This document shows positions 44,646 through 57,600 of a stretch of 64,000 bases of DNA, in pieces. The position numbers and the translations under genes are program-made. The stretch comes from Tanypteryx hageni. Lineage: Eukaryota > Arthropoda > Insecta > Odonata > Petaluridae. The stretch covers positions 125,951,307 through 126,015,306 of the forward strand of contig CM054114.1 in assembly GCA_028673005.1 (NCBI GenBank), in the 5' to 3' direction. Position 1 is the stretch's first letter, and each line of letters opens with the position of its first letter. The notes under the pieces are model-generated. The model worked only from the letters and a program-made list of their open reading frames with translations, was not told the DNA's origin and searched no databases.

Positions 44646-45434
44646 TTATTGCACTTCGCCTTCTTTTGTGCGGCAAGAAATCGAAGGGCAGACAAAAATG
44701 CAGCACTGTAAGATCTTGTAAGAGACATAATAAACCACTTCCGTGGGCGAACGGAATAGTAGTTTTCCTTTCCTCATCCTAATGAGACAATTTGCAATTC
44801 CCCCATTCCCCTCCATCGATACGTCCACACGCACTCCGATCGTAGTATCGCTACCCATACGTTTTTTTGTTTTTGTGTGCAACTTCCGCCGCCAGGTGAT
44901 GTGGCAGTCGTTCAAGGCGCGATATACAGAATCGACAGAAGCATCTCTTCCCTCCCGTTCTCCAATGTTATTCTCCCGGTTGTCAGTTAACGACTTCGAC
45001 AGGACGGCTCGCTGTCTGTTGATGAGACCGTGACCTAATCTGGTTTTAGCGAGATATCTGGAAGAATAAAAAAATGTGATCCTTGCATTTTTAAGGAAAG
45101 ACGCAATGGATGCTGGGAATCCTTCGGACCTCGACGCAGAAAAAAATTCGCGCAAGGTGCGGCAAAAAAGAGGGAAAAAACTTATGGAAATCCGGAGTGG
45201 AATTATCTGTTGGTGAACACCGAAGCGGTCTGCTCGAATTTTTACGATCCGAACCGTGATGGACGAAGGTTGCCCACTCTCACGAGTGGTGTCTTTCGTC
45301 CTTGGAGTACTCTCTCGACACCCACGAACCTCCCCACCTATCCCACTGCCGATCCTACTCCATCTTTCTTTCGGGATTAAAAAAGAACGCGTATTCAGGC
45401 CAAGGACGAGACTCCGTTTTTTGAACGGTTTCAT
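44646..45434 (-). other. 262-codon open frame of unknown status
   Basis: The longest non-repetitive frame in the window. It starts at an ATG at 45434 and is Ser/Arg-rich with no signal peptide, membrane segment or domain that I can name. Overlapping shorter frames on both strands in the same stretch suggest a locally low stop density. There is no splice-site or promoter evidence. I record it as a candidate only. Confidence 0.2.
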
Positions 45435-46995
45435 CCAGTGTTACCGACCTTCTACAAACGACCGAAAATATTATGGAGTTCTTTTCTTCGACGATGCTGC
45501 CGTATTGGCGGTTTATTTTGTTGTTCTGGGGGGTAACGACGACGATGAAGCCGGACATGTGTCTTACGCATACAATAATTCGACGCCTATCATCGTGTGA
45601 TTGGTTAATGCGGCGGGAAAATTTTACTACATCGCCTGGAAAATTTTTGCATGAACGAACCTTAAAAGTTTGCCTGGCTTTCAACGCTAAGGTCGTGTGT
45701 TCGATTCCAGAAAATTCTATACTCTGCGAAAAATCCGTAATGATGATGATAATAATAAAAATTACATCGGCGTGGTTCTACTCAACAGGAATAATTTGTG
45801 TAAGATTCGTATTGTACGTGTATTGTATTATATGTGCATGTGTTTATGTACAATTTACGTATCATTTTGCGTAAATTATAGTTATTTATAGGACTAATAT
45901 AGTAAAAGTTGTCGCCGACTGGCTCCTACTCGCGACGGTTAAGGTCAAATAAATAATGTAATAGAGGAAACCTGTTTTTTTTCATAAATTATTTTTTCTA
46001 TTTAGGATCAGGAGAGTCAGACGTCTCAAGGAATTATGCAAAACATTACACATTCCAAAATTTAAAAAAACCGGAAATTCTTCCGAACACAACACAAACC
46101 GCCGAACCTGCTTTCTTGCCGAGCAATTAAAATATTATAAGTTAAAAAGAATTATTTGCTTTCCAAGCGCATAAAGCCATTTATAATTTCTCTTTCAGGA
46201 ATAATCTGCGGAATGGAAAGGGACAATAAAACTTAAGAGATCTCTCGCAGCCTTTCGTTTCTCGATTTCCAAAACGATAACAGTTTTTCCGTTTCAACGG
46301 ATCCGAAAAGGTCCTTCGAATCTTTCACGTCCCTTCATCTAATTTTTCTCAAGGCCTTAGACATTTCGGTAATGACCTGAATAAACATTGATGAGGCTGG
46401 GCACCCACAAGCTGCCAACTGAACTGCTGGATAGCACGGCGCATGCGTGTAAAAAAGGGGATCAAAAAAATACAATTTGCCCGCTCGATTTAGTGTTTTA
46501 ATGGCACTTGGCAAGCACAGCTGCTATCCTTAACGTTTCTTGACTTTTAAATCTCAAGCAGAGCAGAGACTTCAACGACTGCTGCGTCAACTGGATAAAT
46601 TCTGGGAAAATGAAAGTGGTGAATTTTTTAAAAGTTTAATTTCAAAGTTCAAACGTTTATTTTTATACGGGGAATAACAAAATGCGTCAAAACGTCACCT
46701 TTTTTGCTATATTGTAATGTTATTGTAATATTTTAGGGTTTTTTAATCCCGCTTATGCGTTTGGTATGTTCGTCTCTCTGACGGGCTAACTCCTAAACGA
46801 AAGCAGCTAGAGACTTCGTTTTTTCGCCAATAGATTCAGTATTTCGCCTTGTTGTGCACTTTATTTCGGTTCGTCTGTCCATCAGTGGAAACTTATTTAC
46901 GAAAAAACCGCCATTAACTGTCTGCATGTTTTAGATTGTTTTAATTAATTCTCTCACTATCGTAAAACCTTTTTGTTGAAAGTTTATCCCTCAGA
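45435..46995. other. No recognised gene; one weak tRNA-like B box
   Basis: GTGTGTTCGATTCCAGA near 45694 resembles a pol III B box, and ATGATGATGATAATAATAA follows, as in some SINE tails. No A box could be placed. The rest is AT-rich and featureless. Confidence 0.35.
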
Positions 46996-46999
46996 TTTA

Positions 47000-49181
47000 G
47001 ATGCATTTCAAATAAGATGCTGATGAAAGAATGAGGTATGCCATCTCTGCAAAAACAGAAGAACAATTCTGTTCAAAATTGGAATCTAGTAACAATAAGC
47101 CTAAAGTAATTTGGAGAACTATAAATGAAATCTTAACCAAAGAGGCTAGGTGCAATAAAAATGTGGTAACTTAAAACTTAATGGAAAACTTTACAAGGGC
47201 CCTTTACAAGTTGCTAATGGGTTAAACCAGTATTACTAAAATATTTCTAAAGAGTTGGATAATAAGTTACCTCCCTCTGATATAATAACGTACACCAGAG
47301 TGACTCATATTTTGAGATAAGGTTCTATTGCTCTGTGGCCCACAACAGTCGAGGAAATTCTTACTATCATAAGATTAATAAAGAGTAAAAACAATGCTAC
47401 TAAAGATAACTTAACTACTAATATACTGAAGCATTGTGGTAACACTATTGCACCAGCACTAGTTTATGTTATTAATAAAACTCTTTAGGTAGTGTACCAG
47501 ATAAATTGAAAGTAGCTACAGTAGGTCCAATTTATAAAGGGGGTGACATTGAAAATCCTGGGAACTACTGACCTATATCCATATTACATCCACTTTCAAA
47601 ACTAAGAGAGCATGTTGTAAAAAAAATTAGTTTCCTTTCTTGAAAAACAGTCTTTTTTCTATAAATGTCAATATGGATTTTGTAAAGGATGTAGCATGTT
47701 GAATGCAGCTGTTGACCTTGTCGTCAAACTACAGTTAGCCCTCAATGATGGAAATTCAGTATCAGTTGTCTAAATTGACTTATCAAAAGCTTTTGACACG
47801 GTAAGCTATGACTCTTATTTAAATCGGAAATGGTTGGTGTGCATGGTCTGCAACTTCAGTGGTTCAGGAGTTACTTAAGCTATAGAAAACAATATGTTGT
47901 CTTAGACAATGAAGAAAGTGATGTTGTTGATATTACCTGTGGTGTCCCACAAGGCACAATTTTAGGACCACTGTTGTTCTTAGTCTATATAAATGACATT
48001 AAACATCTACCACTTCTGGGTAAGCCAATACTGTTTGCTGATGACATAACTATTTTTTTATGTATGTAACAGTGATAATGAACTCTACCAGCCAATGCAA
48101 TTTGATTTGGAAACTCTATATAATTGGTTACTGGCAAACAGGCTTACAATTCATTTTGATAAAACAAATTATATGGTCTTTTACAAACCATTTAGAACCC
48201 ATTTAATGACCCACAATTGACCCTTTTGGGTAAGACCCTACAACAAACTAGAAGAGCTAAATTTCTTGGGCTGATCATGGATTATAATTTGAATTGGAAC
48301 TGTCATGTGCAATCTGTTGTAAAAAAATAATTCCAATTATTGGTGTACTTTATCGTGTGAAAGGTTTATTACCAACTAAGGTGTCATGTACCATATATTA
48401 TGCAATGGTGCATTGTCACCTTCAGTATATGAATGTTGCCTGGGGCTTCTGCAATAAGACTCTGATAAATGAGCTTGAGGTTTTGCAAAAAAAGAGCTCT
48501 TAAGATAATTTATGGTTTAGAATATCGAACCCCTTCTAAGGATGTATATCTATCATCCAATATATTACCAGTAAGCCTAGTTATAAAACTAAATTCCCTG
48601 TTTTATGTTTATAAAAACAAAAATGTAGCATCAATAGGAAACAAAACATTCATATTCATACTATGATTACTCATGCAAAAAATAACTTTCATGTCCCTCT
48701 GTGCAAAACAGCAAGATATGGAGTAAAGGGTGTAAAATATCAGTTTATTAAAAACTACAATGAATCGCCCTCAGAGGTAAAAACCATTACACCTCTTAAT
48801 AAATTTAAGAAAGAAATATTAAAAATTACATGGAATGCAGTTTCAGAATTATTATATATTTACATATCATATACAGGTTTTTATGTATTTGTGTTTAAGT
48901 GTTTTTATTAATATATGTTTGAGCCAAGGTATCCAATTTATTATACAAAATTTTTATTATATTACTTATTACATTTTGTTCTATTATCATTTCTAATTGT
49001 ATCTTATAGATTTTTATATATTATTTTGTACTATGGATTATACCTTTATGTTTCTTGATATTTTATAACTTGTACGTGATAATTGTTTTTCTTGTCGGCT
49101 AACTGCCAAATGTCGTTATGTACCGTCCCTTATATGAGCATTATGCTCCTAGGACATTTTATATATTAAATAAAAAAATAT
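47000..49181 (+). mobile_element. Second 5'-truncated LINE relic (CR1/L2/Jockey-like)
   Basis: The relic begins in the region upstream of the reverse transcriptase (NNKPKVIWRTINEILTKEA near 47098) and ends about 49181 in ATTAAATAAAAAAATA. Between them are the polymerase motifs, scattered over all three frames by stops and small indels. AGGACATTTTATATATTAAATAAA at the 3' end looks like a LINE tail. This family is unlike the relic at 28068: its GVPQG and YINDI motifs are of the CR1/L2/Jockey type. Confidence 0.8.
47490..48911 (+). pseudogene. Reverse transcriptase of second LINE relic
   Basis: Readable in pieces: VPDKLKVATVGPIYKGGDIE, then NPGNY-stop-PISILHPLSKL, CQYGFCKGCSMLNAAVDLV, V-stop-IDLSKAFDTV (motif A; ID-LSKAFD), LQLQWFRSYLSYRKQYVVLD, ITCGVPQGTILGPLLFLVYI (motif B), PILFADDITIFL (active site) and, beyond, LLPTKVSCTIYYAMVHCHLQ, then LQKKSS/KKRALKIIYGLEYRTPSK. 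Most breaks are single stops or one-base shifts. It is not functional. A full protein would be about twice as long, with an endonuclease before it. Confidence 0.8.
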
Positions 49182-50485
49182 GTCAGATTTGTTTCTACTC
49201 CTTACTTTTCCTGCCAGGATAATTTTTAAAAAATTTATCATCTCATAATAAATTTATCCAGATAATAAATACTAAAATTGTATCAGTGTAGTAGACTCGC
49301 TTCAGCAATGTAAGAAAAGTTGCTTAAATAATTAAGGATTGCTCTGTCAATGAGAGAATCAAACATGAATGCATTATGACGAAAATCAGCCGGAAATTTC
49401 TTATAACGGAAAAGCAAGAAAATTGACGGTTTAAAGACAACTTTTACTTGATTAGAAGATAATGAAAGTCTCGATAGAAAAAAACACTGACTTTGGCGCA
49501 CTCTTGGCCGCGCCATACGTCAATAACAGTATTTCGACGTGCGCAGACATCCCCCGATGCATTCTCGACCGTAAGGTTTACTTTCCGCCTGCTTCGACAA
49601 AAAATAACGCATCCGCACTCTCTCTTCTTGTTCTTTTTACCTCCCATTTACTGCCTCAGAGCGCAGCATACACCTTCTTCCCTTGAGGTTGCAATCTTTG
49701 AGGAGCATCGCTTACTAGGACTCTTCAAATTCTAGTGCCTTCGTGTGGCGGAGGAGGAGAGGCGAAGTGCATAGACTGCGCTGACCTTCAATTCACCTTC
49801 ACGCGCCTGTATGCACGTGTCTTACTGCTAACCAGTGCTCGGCTTTATGATACCGCATTACCTGACGAATGCTTGGGATGCGGTGCCAATTTCGTTATGC
49901 ATATTTTTTCCTCTCTGTATAAGATGCTCGTAAAAGCCATGAAAACAATGGGAATGTATATTTATTTAACTCCGCAAATTGATTATTTAATTTTGCAATA
50001 TAAACCCAATAAAAAAAATAAAAACCCCACCTATAGGAGGATTTCAAAATTGAAAATGTAGCGAATTCGTTTTCACCACGGACTTTCATGAATTCACTGA
50101 ATTGCTTTAGCGATTTGTGGGAAAAGAGCGTGATTCTAAAACCCGCTGTGCATGAAAATGCTCTTACAAAAATTAGCATTTCCTATCTCTACGTACGGAT
50201 TACTCTTGTTCGAGTCGTCATCAAAACGATACGATGAACTACGGAGCTTGCGCGTTCACTTTCACAATTTCTGCACGATCGTTTTTATGTAAATATGTGC
50301 AGGTAAATATTTTCGCGAAGCAATTCAGCTAAGGCCATCGCCGATGATATCGCTAAGTGAAATCCGTTACGGATATACAAAAACAAGGAGAATATCCTCA
50401 CTTGCTGAAAAAAACGAAGTACTAATGCCACCTACAGCTTAGCATAGGAGTGAGGAGTATCAGTGTTGCCACATTTCATATTGGT
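49182..50485. other. No recognised feature
   Basis: AT-rich at first, then mixed composition at 49490-49880 with overlapping short frames. No domain is recognised. Confidence 0.4.
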
Positions 50486-50806
50486 ACCCACATCCATCCC
50501 TCGCTTTATACGGTTTCGATTTAGACGGTTTAGGTTCTGCGCGGTTCTCTTTTTAGAGAACTGCCTCTAATTCCACAATGATCAATTTCTCTTTAGCTTT
50601 TAAAGAAACCATAAAATCTATCAGTTCCATTCAAAGGTTATAATAAATTATAAATAAAGCAATGCTGAATACAACAATATAGCTAAATTTTCAAGGCAGC
50701 GCTCAAGTGTAAACTTATATATTCCGACGGAAAAATCTATTGTGCGGTTTCACTTTACATGGCCTTTTCCAGGAACGCATATACCGTGTAAAGCGAGGGA
50801 CGGGTG
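50486..50806. mobile_element. pogo/Tigger-like MITE
   Basis: TCCCTCGCTTTATACGG at 50497-50513 and its inverse CCGTGTAAAGCGAGGGA at 50784-50800 form clear inverted repeats, with CACATC and CGGGTG outside them. The end motif TCCCTCGCTTTA is well known from Tigger/pogo elements. About 320 bp, non-coding; exact ends and TA duplication are unclear. Confidence 0.65.
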
Positions 50807-52985
50807 CAAAGTAAAATCTTACAAGGGGAGAATTTTCATAAAATGCATTCGAATCTCAAGCGCGCAAATATTTATCGTGGTTTGCACTTACACAATATTC
50901 TCGAGAAAGCTTCACCAAGTTACGCTGCGGTGTCGTAAACGATCACTTTCCCACCTGCTTGCCAATTGTCAAAAGTGAAGAAGGGCAATGGTCCTAAAGA
51001 TTACGATTGCAATCACTAAACCAGAATGTACGATAGATTTCACTATCGATTAATTTATTCTAACTGCCGAGATGTACTTTGGGTTAAGATATTCCTTGTC
51101 GCGAGCGTGGTGAAATACACTTAATGGCGTTTAAAAAAAAAAGAATTTAAGTTTTCACGTAGTATGCAAATCGCACTAAAAGGTCAATATTTTGTATTGA
51201 GTGTTTGATTAAAACCACATTTAAGTTGAACAAACCTGAATCGTCAATATAAAGTCCTTGGATTCAAACATGCTTATTTTATATGAACTGTTATCAATAA
51301 ATTTGAGTGCCAACGTGTCGCATTTAACCTACATCCTTAAAACCGAGAAAACAGAAGAAAACGGTGGACTGAAGGTGCCACAGATGTAATACGTGTATGG
51401 ATAACTGGAAATTCTATACAAATAATAAAATTAAAATAGTATTTAGACGTTGCAGGCTTTTTTAAATCGGTTGCATTGAATAGTAAACTTCGACAAAAAC
51501 TCTCATTCGCCGCTTATTAATTTTAGAGTAAAAGTTAAATATGAGAAAGGCCCCAAGAGAGAATTTTTTGGATCATAATAAAAATATTGATTGAGAAAAA
51601 TAATTCAACGGTTACATCCGGGATTGAAAAAATAGACAAGTTCTTGACTTAGGCTGGAAAAATCTTTCCAGACGCGTTAATACCAAAAATTCTTCCACGA
51701 AACATCCGAAATTGAACATATTGTCTTGCGAGGTCAATAGAAATCTACGGGCGTTCTTATGTCGATAGTTGTTATCGAATTGCCAATAATGTTGTCGAGA
51801 ATTAGTCGAAAAAATACACGAAGTCGATAACCAGAGAATTTAGATATATGACTTTATTCCCATAGAAGATGTTTCATTGTAATTTTTCCGTCTTAAGAAA
51901 ATTTAGTTAAAAAGGGTCAATAAAATTGTTTTTTTTTTTAATTGTCCCAACAACGTTAATCATAAACTTACGTCGTGGAAGTATGCTGCGTAGCAAATTG
52001 ACAATATATACCGTCCGGAGGAAAAACGTTAAATTCGAACCGAGCACAATAGACTCCATCTGGCGTGTATTCTCCTCATTGTTAGACAAAGCCGCCTTCA
52101 GGATGAGGAAACCGTTACCGTTGGCACGAGGTAAATTTATGAGATTTGCGTCACAGATTACCGAGAAACATCACAGGTTCGGAGAATATGTCAGTACCTT
52201 TCGGCAGTAACTTGGGAGTGAAATATTTATGCGACAGGATTTTATAAATGCTATACATATTTTTTTTTGCCTTTTCAGATTCATACGCAAAACATGTCAA
52301 ATTCATCGGAAAGGAAACGTGTAAATACACGAAAGACGCCGGAATCTTTTGTAAGTAGGTTTAAAGAGATATTTCTATAAAAATACAATTACCGTATGAT
52401 CATTATTCCCTTCTGAAATTAATTATTTGCCTCGAACTGCGCAGCGCAACCATAGTACGCCTACGTACTGCGCGGCTAAGGTACATCCAATGCACGTCAA
52501 TAGTTACTGTCTTTTAAACGAATATTTCCGTTCAAACTTTCTACAAGAAGACCGATGAAGATGAAAAAACGGGAGGTTTTTAGCACAAGCGACAAACCCC
52601 CATGTTCATTGTATGAAACCAAGATTTCATGGTTAAGCTGTAATCATTTTCACCTTGACCTTCGAGAAGCTTCCTCTTAAAATACGTCGCGGATCGTCGT
52701 TGTCGTACGTTTTTTTTCCTGCTAGTGGGAAAACTCCGACTTTCTCTCCCAAAGGAGATTGAAAGGGGAAGCTTACTGAACCGTAATGAAACCCATTGGT
52801 AATTATAACTAGAACCTTTTGTTAATCCGCGTTGGGTAATTACTACGTCCTTCTCGTTTCTGCGCACGGCCTGAGAGTTTAGTAAACACGTCTCCACCCG
52901 ACCGTTGCGCAAATGCGTTTCGTTGCTGATCTGTTTCGCGCTATTAACAAACACGTGCCACCTTTTCCATTGATGACATCACAGG
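50807..52985. other. AT-rich DNA, no recognised feature
   Basis: No gene or repeat was recognised. A short hairpin-like GTACGCCTACGTAC lies near 52457. Confidence 0.45.
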
Positions 52986-52989
52986 CGTG

Positions 52990-53825
52990 TTTTCTCTCTC
53001 CTCTTTTTTCTCTCCTCCCCATTCTCTCTCTTTCCCCTTTCTTTATCTTCCGCTTTCTATCTCTTACACTTTCTATCTCCTCTCTTTCTTCTCTCTCCTC
53101 CCCTTTCTCTCTCTCTTCCTCTATTTTTCTTTCTTTCTCTTCTTTATCTCCATTCCTTTTTCTTTCTCTCTGTTCCTCTTTCTATCTCTTTCACTTTCCC
53201 TCTCCTCCCTTTTTTCTCTCTCCTCCTCTTTCTCACTCTCTTCCTCTTTTTCTCTCCTCCCCTTTCTCTCTCTCTTCCTCTTTTTCTCTATTTTTCTTTC
53301 TTTCTCTTCTTTCTCTCTATTTCTCTTTATTTATCTTATTCTTTCTCTCTCCTTTCTTTTTTCTCTCCTCCTTTTTCTCCCTCTTCCTTTTTCTTTATCT
53401 TCCTCTTTCTTTGTCTTCCTCTTTCTTTATCTTCCTCTTATTATCTCTTCCACTTTCTCTCTTCTCTTTTTTTTCTCTCCTCCCCTTTCTCTCTCTCTCT
53501 TCCTCTTTCTCTATTTTTTTCACTCCTTCTTTCTCTCTATTCCCCTTTCTTTATCATCCTTTTTCTCTCGTCCTCTTTCTCTCTATTCCTCTTGATTTAT
53601 CTTCCTCTTTCTCTCTATTCCTCTTTATTTATCTTCCTCTTTCACTATATTCCTCTTTTTTATCATCCTCTTTTTTTATCTTCTTCTTTCTCTCTATTCC
53701 TCTTCCTTTATCTTCCTCTTTGTTTCTATTCCTCTTTCTTTGTCTTCCTCTTTCACTATATTCCTTTCTTTATCTTCCTTTTTCTCTCTATTCCTCTTTC
53801 GCTCTATTCCTCTTTCTCTCTATTA
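52990..53825. repeat. Pyrimidine microsatellite, left part
   Basis: The plus strand is C/T-dominated with a drifting unit close to CTCTATTCCTCTTTCTTTAT that becomes regular from 53520 onward. The 311-codon Ser/Leu/Phe frame here is compositional. Confidence 0.85.
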
Positions 53826-54112
53826 ATGTCTTTAGTAAATCTCAGTAGATTTCGCAGGTTTTTCACACCCCCCTTCTTGTGTGGGTGTTTTCCTGCTGTG
53901 GGTTTTTTACATGGATTTCACTATCTCAGCAGTCCTTATTTTTTCACACACAATCACATATTTTCTATTCCAATTCTTGTATTTTTATTGTTACTTGTAT
54001 TTACATAAAGTGCTATGTATTATTATATATGTTTCATGACGAGGGGTTAGGTGGAAGATGGGACTTTTTAGTCTCAATCTCGCCCCAAATAAAGACCACA
54101 TCAATCGATCAA
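53826..54112 (+). mobile_element. LINE-like 3' end inserted in the microsatellite
   Basis: A ~285-bp segment of normal composition splits the pyrimidine tract. It ends GGGACTTTTTAGTCTCAATC, then TCGCCCCAAATAAAGACC, like the 3' untranslated end of a LINE with its AATAAA signal. No coding sequence is preserved. CTCTATT words border both sides, but the low complexity hides any target duplication. Confidence 0.5.
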
Positions 54113-54335
54113 TCTCTATTCCTCTTTCTTTCTCTTCCTCTTTCTTTATCATCCTCTTTATTTCTCTTCTTTCTCTCTCTCCCTCTTTCTATCTTTCTCT
54201 CTTGTTTCACTCCCTTCCACTCATTTTCTCTTGCTTACCCTAAGAATTTCTTCCGTTCTCCTAATATTCCCTTCCATTTTTCTTTCACCCAATATTTCTT
54301 CCTTTTCTCCAATATTCTTTCCATTTTTTCTTCCT
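54113..54335. repeat. Pyrimidine microsatellite, right part
   Basis: A continuation of the tract at 52990-53825, becoming more degenerate toward its end. Confidence 0.8.
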
Positions 54336-55077
54336 CCCGAGATTCATTCCCATTATATCTCGTCATCTCCATTTTGCTCTCCAACTTCTTCTCCGAGCGC
54401 AATATGAATCACTGTCGAAATCAGACGGAAATGCGACGACAAAAATATCTATTTTGCAAGGAGAAAAATACTGATCTCGACCGAGGACCAAACGCAGGTC
54501 TCCTAATTGCCCTAAGGGATATTCTACGTTTCAGCCAGCAAGGCACTCTCATACTAGGGCACAGACTGGAGCTCGATTATCGGACGTTTCCTGATTATGG
54601 ACGGCATATTTTGTTGACAAGATACTAATTTTGTATGCAAAAATATACAAAAATAAAGACGCACGATCCAAGTTGTGACTCGTCGAATCATTTTCGGATT
54701 TTAAACAGTTAAGTACAGAGGTATAATACATTCGTTTCTCTTTAACTAATTGGATTACAAATATGAGGCGATTCCAAGAGGTGTCAGCTATGTAAGCCGA
54801 TGTTATTTTCATCCAAAATTTTCTCATTCCCTATCTAGATATTTATAATCGGGTATACACTCCCGTACATATAGTATACCAGTTGGGAATATAGAGGAGG
54901 GGAAGAGTGATGGGACGATCGCACCGCCATTTGATATCCCAATTGCAGTCCACTAGGTGCATTCCTTTACTTATTCCGCGTAAAAATTCCTTGATTTTGC
55001 GTCCCATATTAGATCCGTAGAGCAAGAGAAAAAATATTCTTACAGGGGTAGGGATTTTCAGAATAAAGAGTCGTCGA
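54336..55077. other. No recognised feature
   Basis: No domain or repeat was recognised. Confidence 0.4.
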
Positions 55078-55155
55078 CACTGGTAGATTCAAGAGAAGAG
55101 AGGGACACCTCCCTCCTTCTCCCGGACTTGGGAAGTTTCTGGATCCGCCCCTGAT
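55078..55155. mobile_element. Miniature TIR element
   Basis: The left end ACTGGTAGATTCAAGAG and the inverted right end CAGGGGCGGATCCAG carry the GGATCCAG/GATTCAAG motif of the element at 6130-6644. Only about 78 bp remain. Confidence 0.45.
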
Positions 55156-57600
55156 ATAAACTCATATTTTTCATCAGACTTGTTTTTGTCTGATGTTTCT
55201 CGCTGCTAACTGGGCTCCCGCTGTTGCTAAGATGTTGTCTCCTGGGTTGTTATTGTTTTCGTCGTCGATTTATTCGTTGCTTCTTGAGAGAGGGCGAAAA
55301 ATAAATGGTCTCATTTATTCTACGCCCCGCCTCCCTCTCTTCCAAGTTGACATGGAAACTGTTTTCCATGGAAGCCTTTCCCCTCAGGCGTAATTTTCCT
55401 TTCCCTCCCCAGTTCCTCTGAAAAGTCGGGGGAGAAATATACAGAGCGCTCAACAGACGAGAAGGTACCGTTTTCACTACGGCTTAAAAAGTAATAACAG
55501 CTTCTTTCTCTCTCGGAACAGCAGTAAAAAATCGAAAGGAGAAAGGTAGAAAACCCTATCGCGATGAAGCTTTTGAAGAACAAATAAGGAAAGAGCTGCC
55601 GAAGAAGACAGTAATTTCTTAAATTTAGACAAACAGACGGACAAACCGAGAAAACGTGCGTAAAGAGACAAGAATGCTGAAACGATTGGCAAAAAACGAA
55701 TTATCTGGCTGTTTTCGTTTAGAAGGAGTTAGCGCGTCAGATAGACAGGAAGGCGAACCTTCACAAGAAAATGTGTACGAGATAGAATGCTAGATCGATT
55801 GGCGAAAAAAGGAAGTCTCCATCTTTTTTCGTTTAAAAGTTAGCGCGTCAGGCCGACGGTAAAACCGAACGCATAAGCGGATTTTTTAAACCACTAAAAA
55901 CAGCCGTGTTTTTTTAAATGGTTCGACTCCAACTCGCGGTAAAAATTGGAAGTAGAAAAAAAGAAGGTAAAAAACACAGGAACGGTCGAAAGTGTAAAGA
56001 TGTATCGGAGAAGAGAGTGGAGATTATTAAAATGGAACTATTCTACGGTAGAGAAAGGAGAAAAAAAAGGAGTTTCGCTCCGGTGTGACCTTTGGTAATG
56101 CTAAAGGGCAACCGTTTCGTATGGGCACGGCTCATTATGCTAACTGCGATCCGGTATTAACGCGTCTGGTCTCATAGCGAGCGAGAAATGTTCTCGAGAC
56201 GAAATAAAAACAAAAACAAATCGCGACGCGTGCTAATTTCACAGCCTTCGGGTCATTTCGTATGCAATGAAAGAACTCCGGATTAAAATGAAGTTCGCGA
56301 TGAAATAAAAATAATGTTGGGCGAGTCCTCGACAAACGTCTTTTCATCGTGCGATTGCCAAGAGATCGAAAAAGGTCGACTCGTAACTGACTCAGTGTTT
56401 TACCACGTTGAGAAATTCTTTCGGACTGCAATGAAAAAATTGGTTTTTAATCGACCCAAATTGGAGCCCGATACAGAAACACTATGCTCCCTAATATGAA
56501 CTCCGTTTCTCAAACTTCGACAAATAGACCGAGCAAAGCTGGTTTTTTATGAGGCAATTGTACATTTAAGAAACCTCAATGCTTCGCACATGAGATTTTC
56601 ATCATGCATTGATTCCGTAGGTCGCTTAAAAAGTGAGATTGGAAGAGAATACTTTTTGCGCAAGGATGAAGCAAATGAAAGCAGGCGATGGTCGTAAATG
56701 GCACGAATTAACCCCGGCCTCGTTGCCAACTTATGCACGCAAGACAAGTCATTGTTGCCTATATATAGCGGTTCGTATAAAAAAAAACAATAATAATGTG
56801 ATGCAAAAGAACTTTTTCATTTATAACAAGCAAGATTGTATTGTTGTTAAATTTATCTGCTTAAGTCAATTTTTTATGGCCGATAAGTATTATATGAATA
56901 TTTTATGATTAAAAAATCTTGTTTATTATTAATACGTACATTATAATAAGTATAGGTCGATGGTGCCACACTTGTACTTCTCTTGAGGAAAGTAAGCACT
57001 CTCAGTACCGGAGTAGGGAAACTCGAATAACTTGATTAATCGATAATAAAAATAAATAGTTTATTATTCAATTTGTTTAGGAGATATATGAGAGAAAGGA
57101 GACTACGACAAAAAATTGAGAATTTACAACAAACTACTAAACCGTACGAATCTGTTTCGGAGGATTAAATTTCCTAAAACTAAAATTTATGATCCCCTCG
57201 GGTAGCTCACAATGAATGAATGATATTAATGAATTACACTTCATTGTATTGGATATTTCCTAATCTCCGAGAACGCTAATTTTGAGCAAACTCGGATATT
57301 AGGCCAAAAAAGAGTCAATGCCGCATTTTTTTTAAATTTCAATGAAAAATGAATTTTTAAATAATAATAACAATAGCACCAATATAAATACGTCGCTTTT
57401 TCCTCCATATTAAAAAAAATCGACAGCAGCCCGTATAGTACCGTGTCCTTGAAACTAATACGTAGGAGGCAGCATAAATATCCATCTCCCCCCCCAAATG
57501 GTAGGCGTTTTTTCGAATTAATCGACACTTCAGGTGCGACTCACCGAGCTTTCCAATCGTGGAAAACGGCGGCATTCCAATCGTTAAACCTTTTCTACTT
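55156..57600. other. Mixed unique DNA, no recognised gene
   Basis: Two related ~80-bp stretches, GAATGCTGAAACGATTGGC near 55671 and GAATGCTAGATCGATTGGC near 55785, are each followed by TTTTCGTTTA and TTAGCGCGTCAG, giving a tandem duplication with a period of about 114 bp. No coding domain is recognised. Confidence 0.45.

Noticed and set aside
52913..53848. 311-codon Ser/Leu/Phe open frame that looks like a membrane protein
   Set aside because: Hydrophobicity comes from the CTT/TCT/CTC codons of a pyrimidine microsatellite, not from a gene.
54470..54560. Possible tRNA-like or SINE sequence (GACCGAGGACCAAACGCAGG)
   Set aside because: No A-box/B-box pair with proper spacing could be found.
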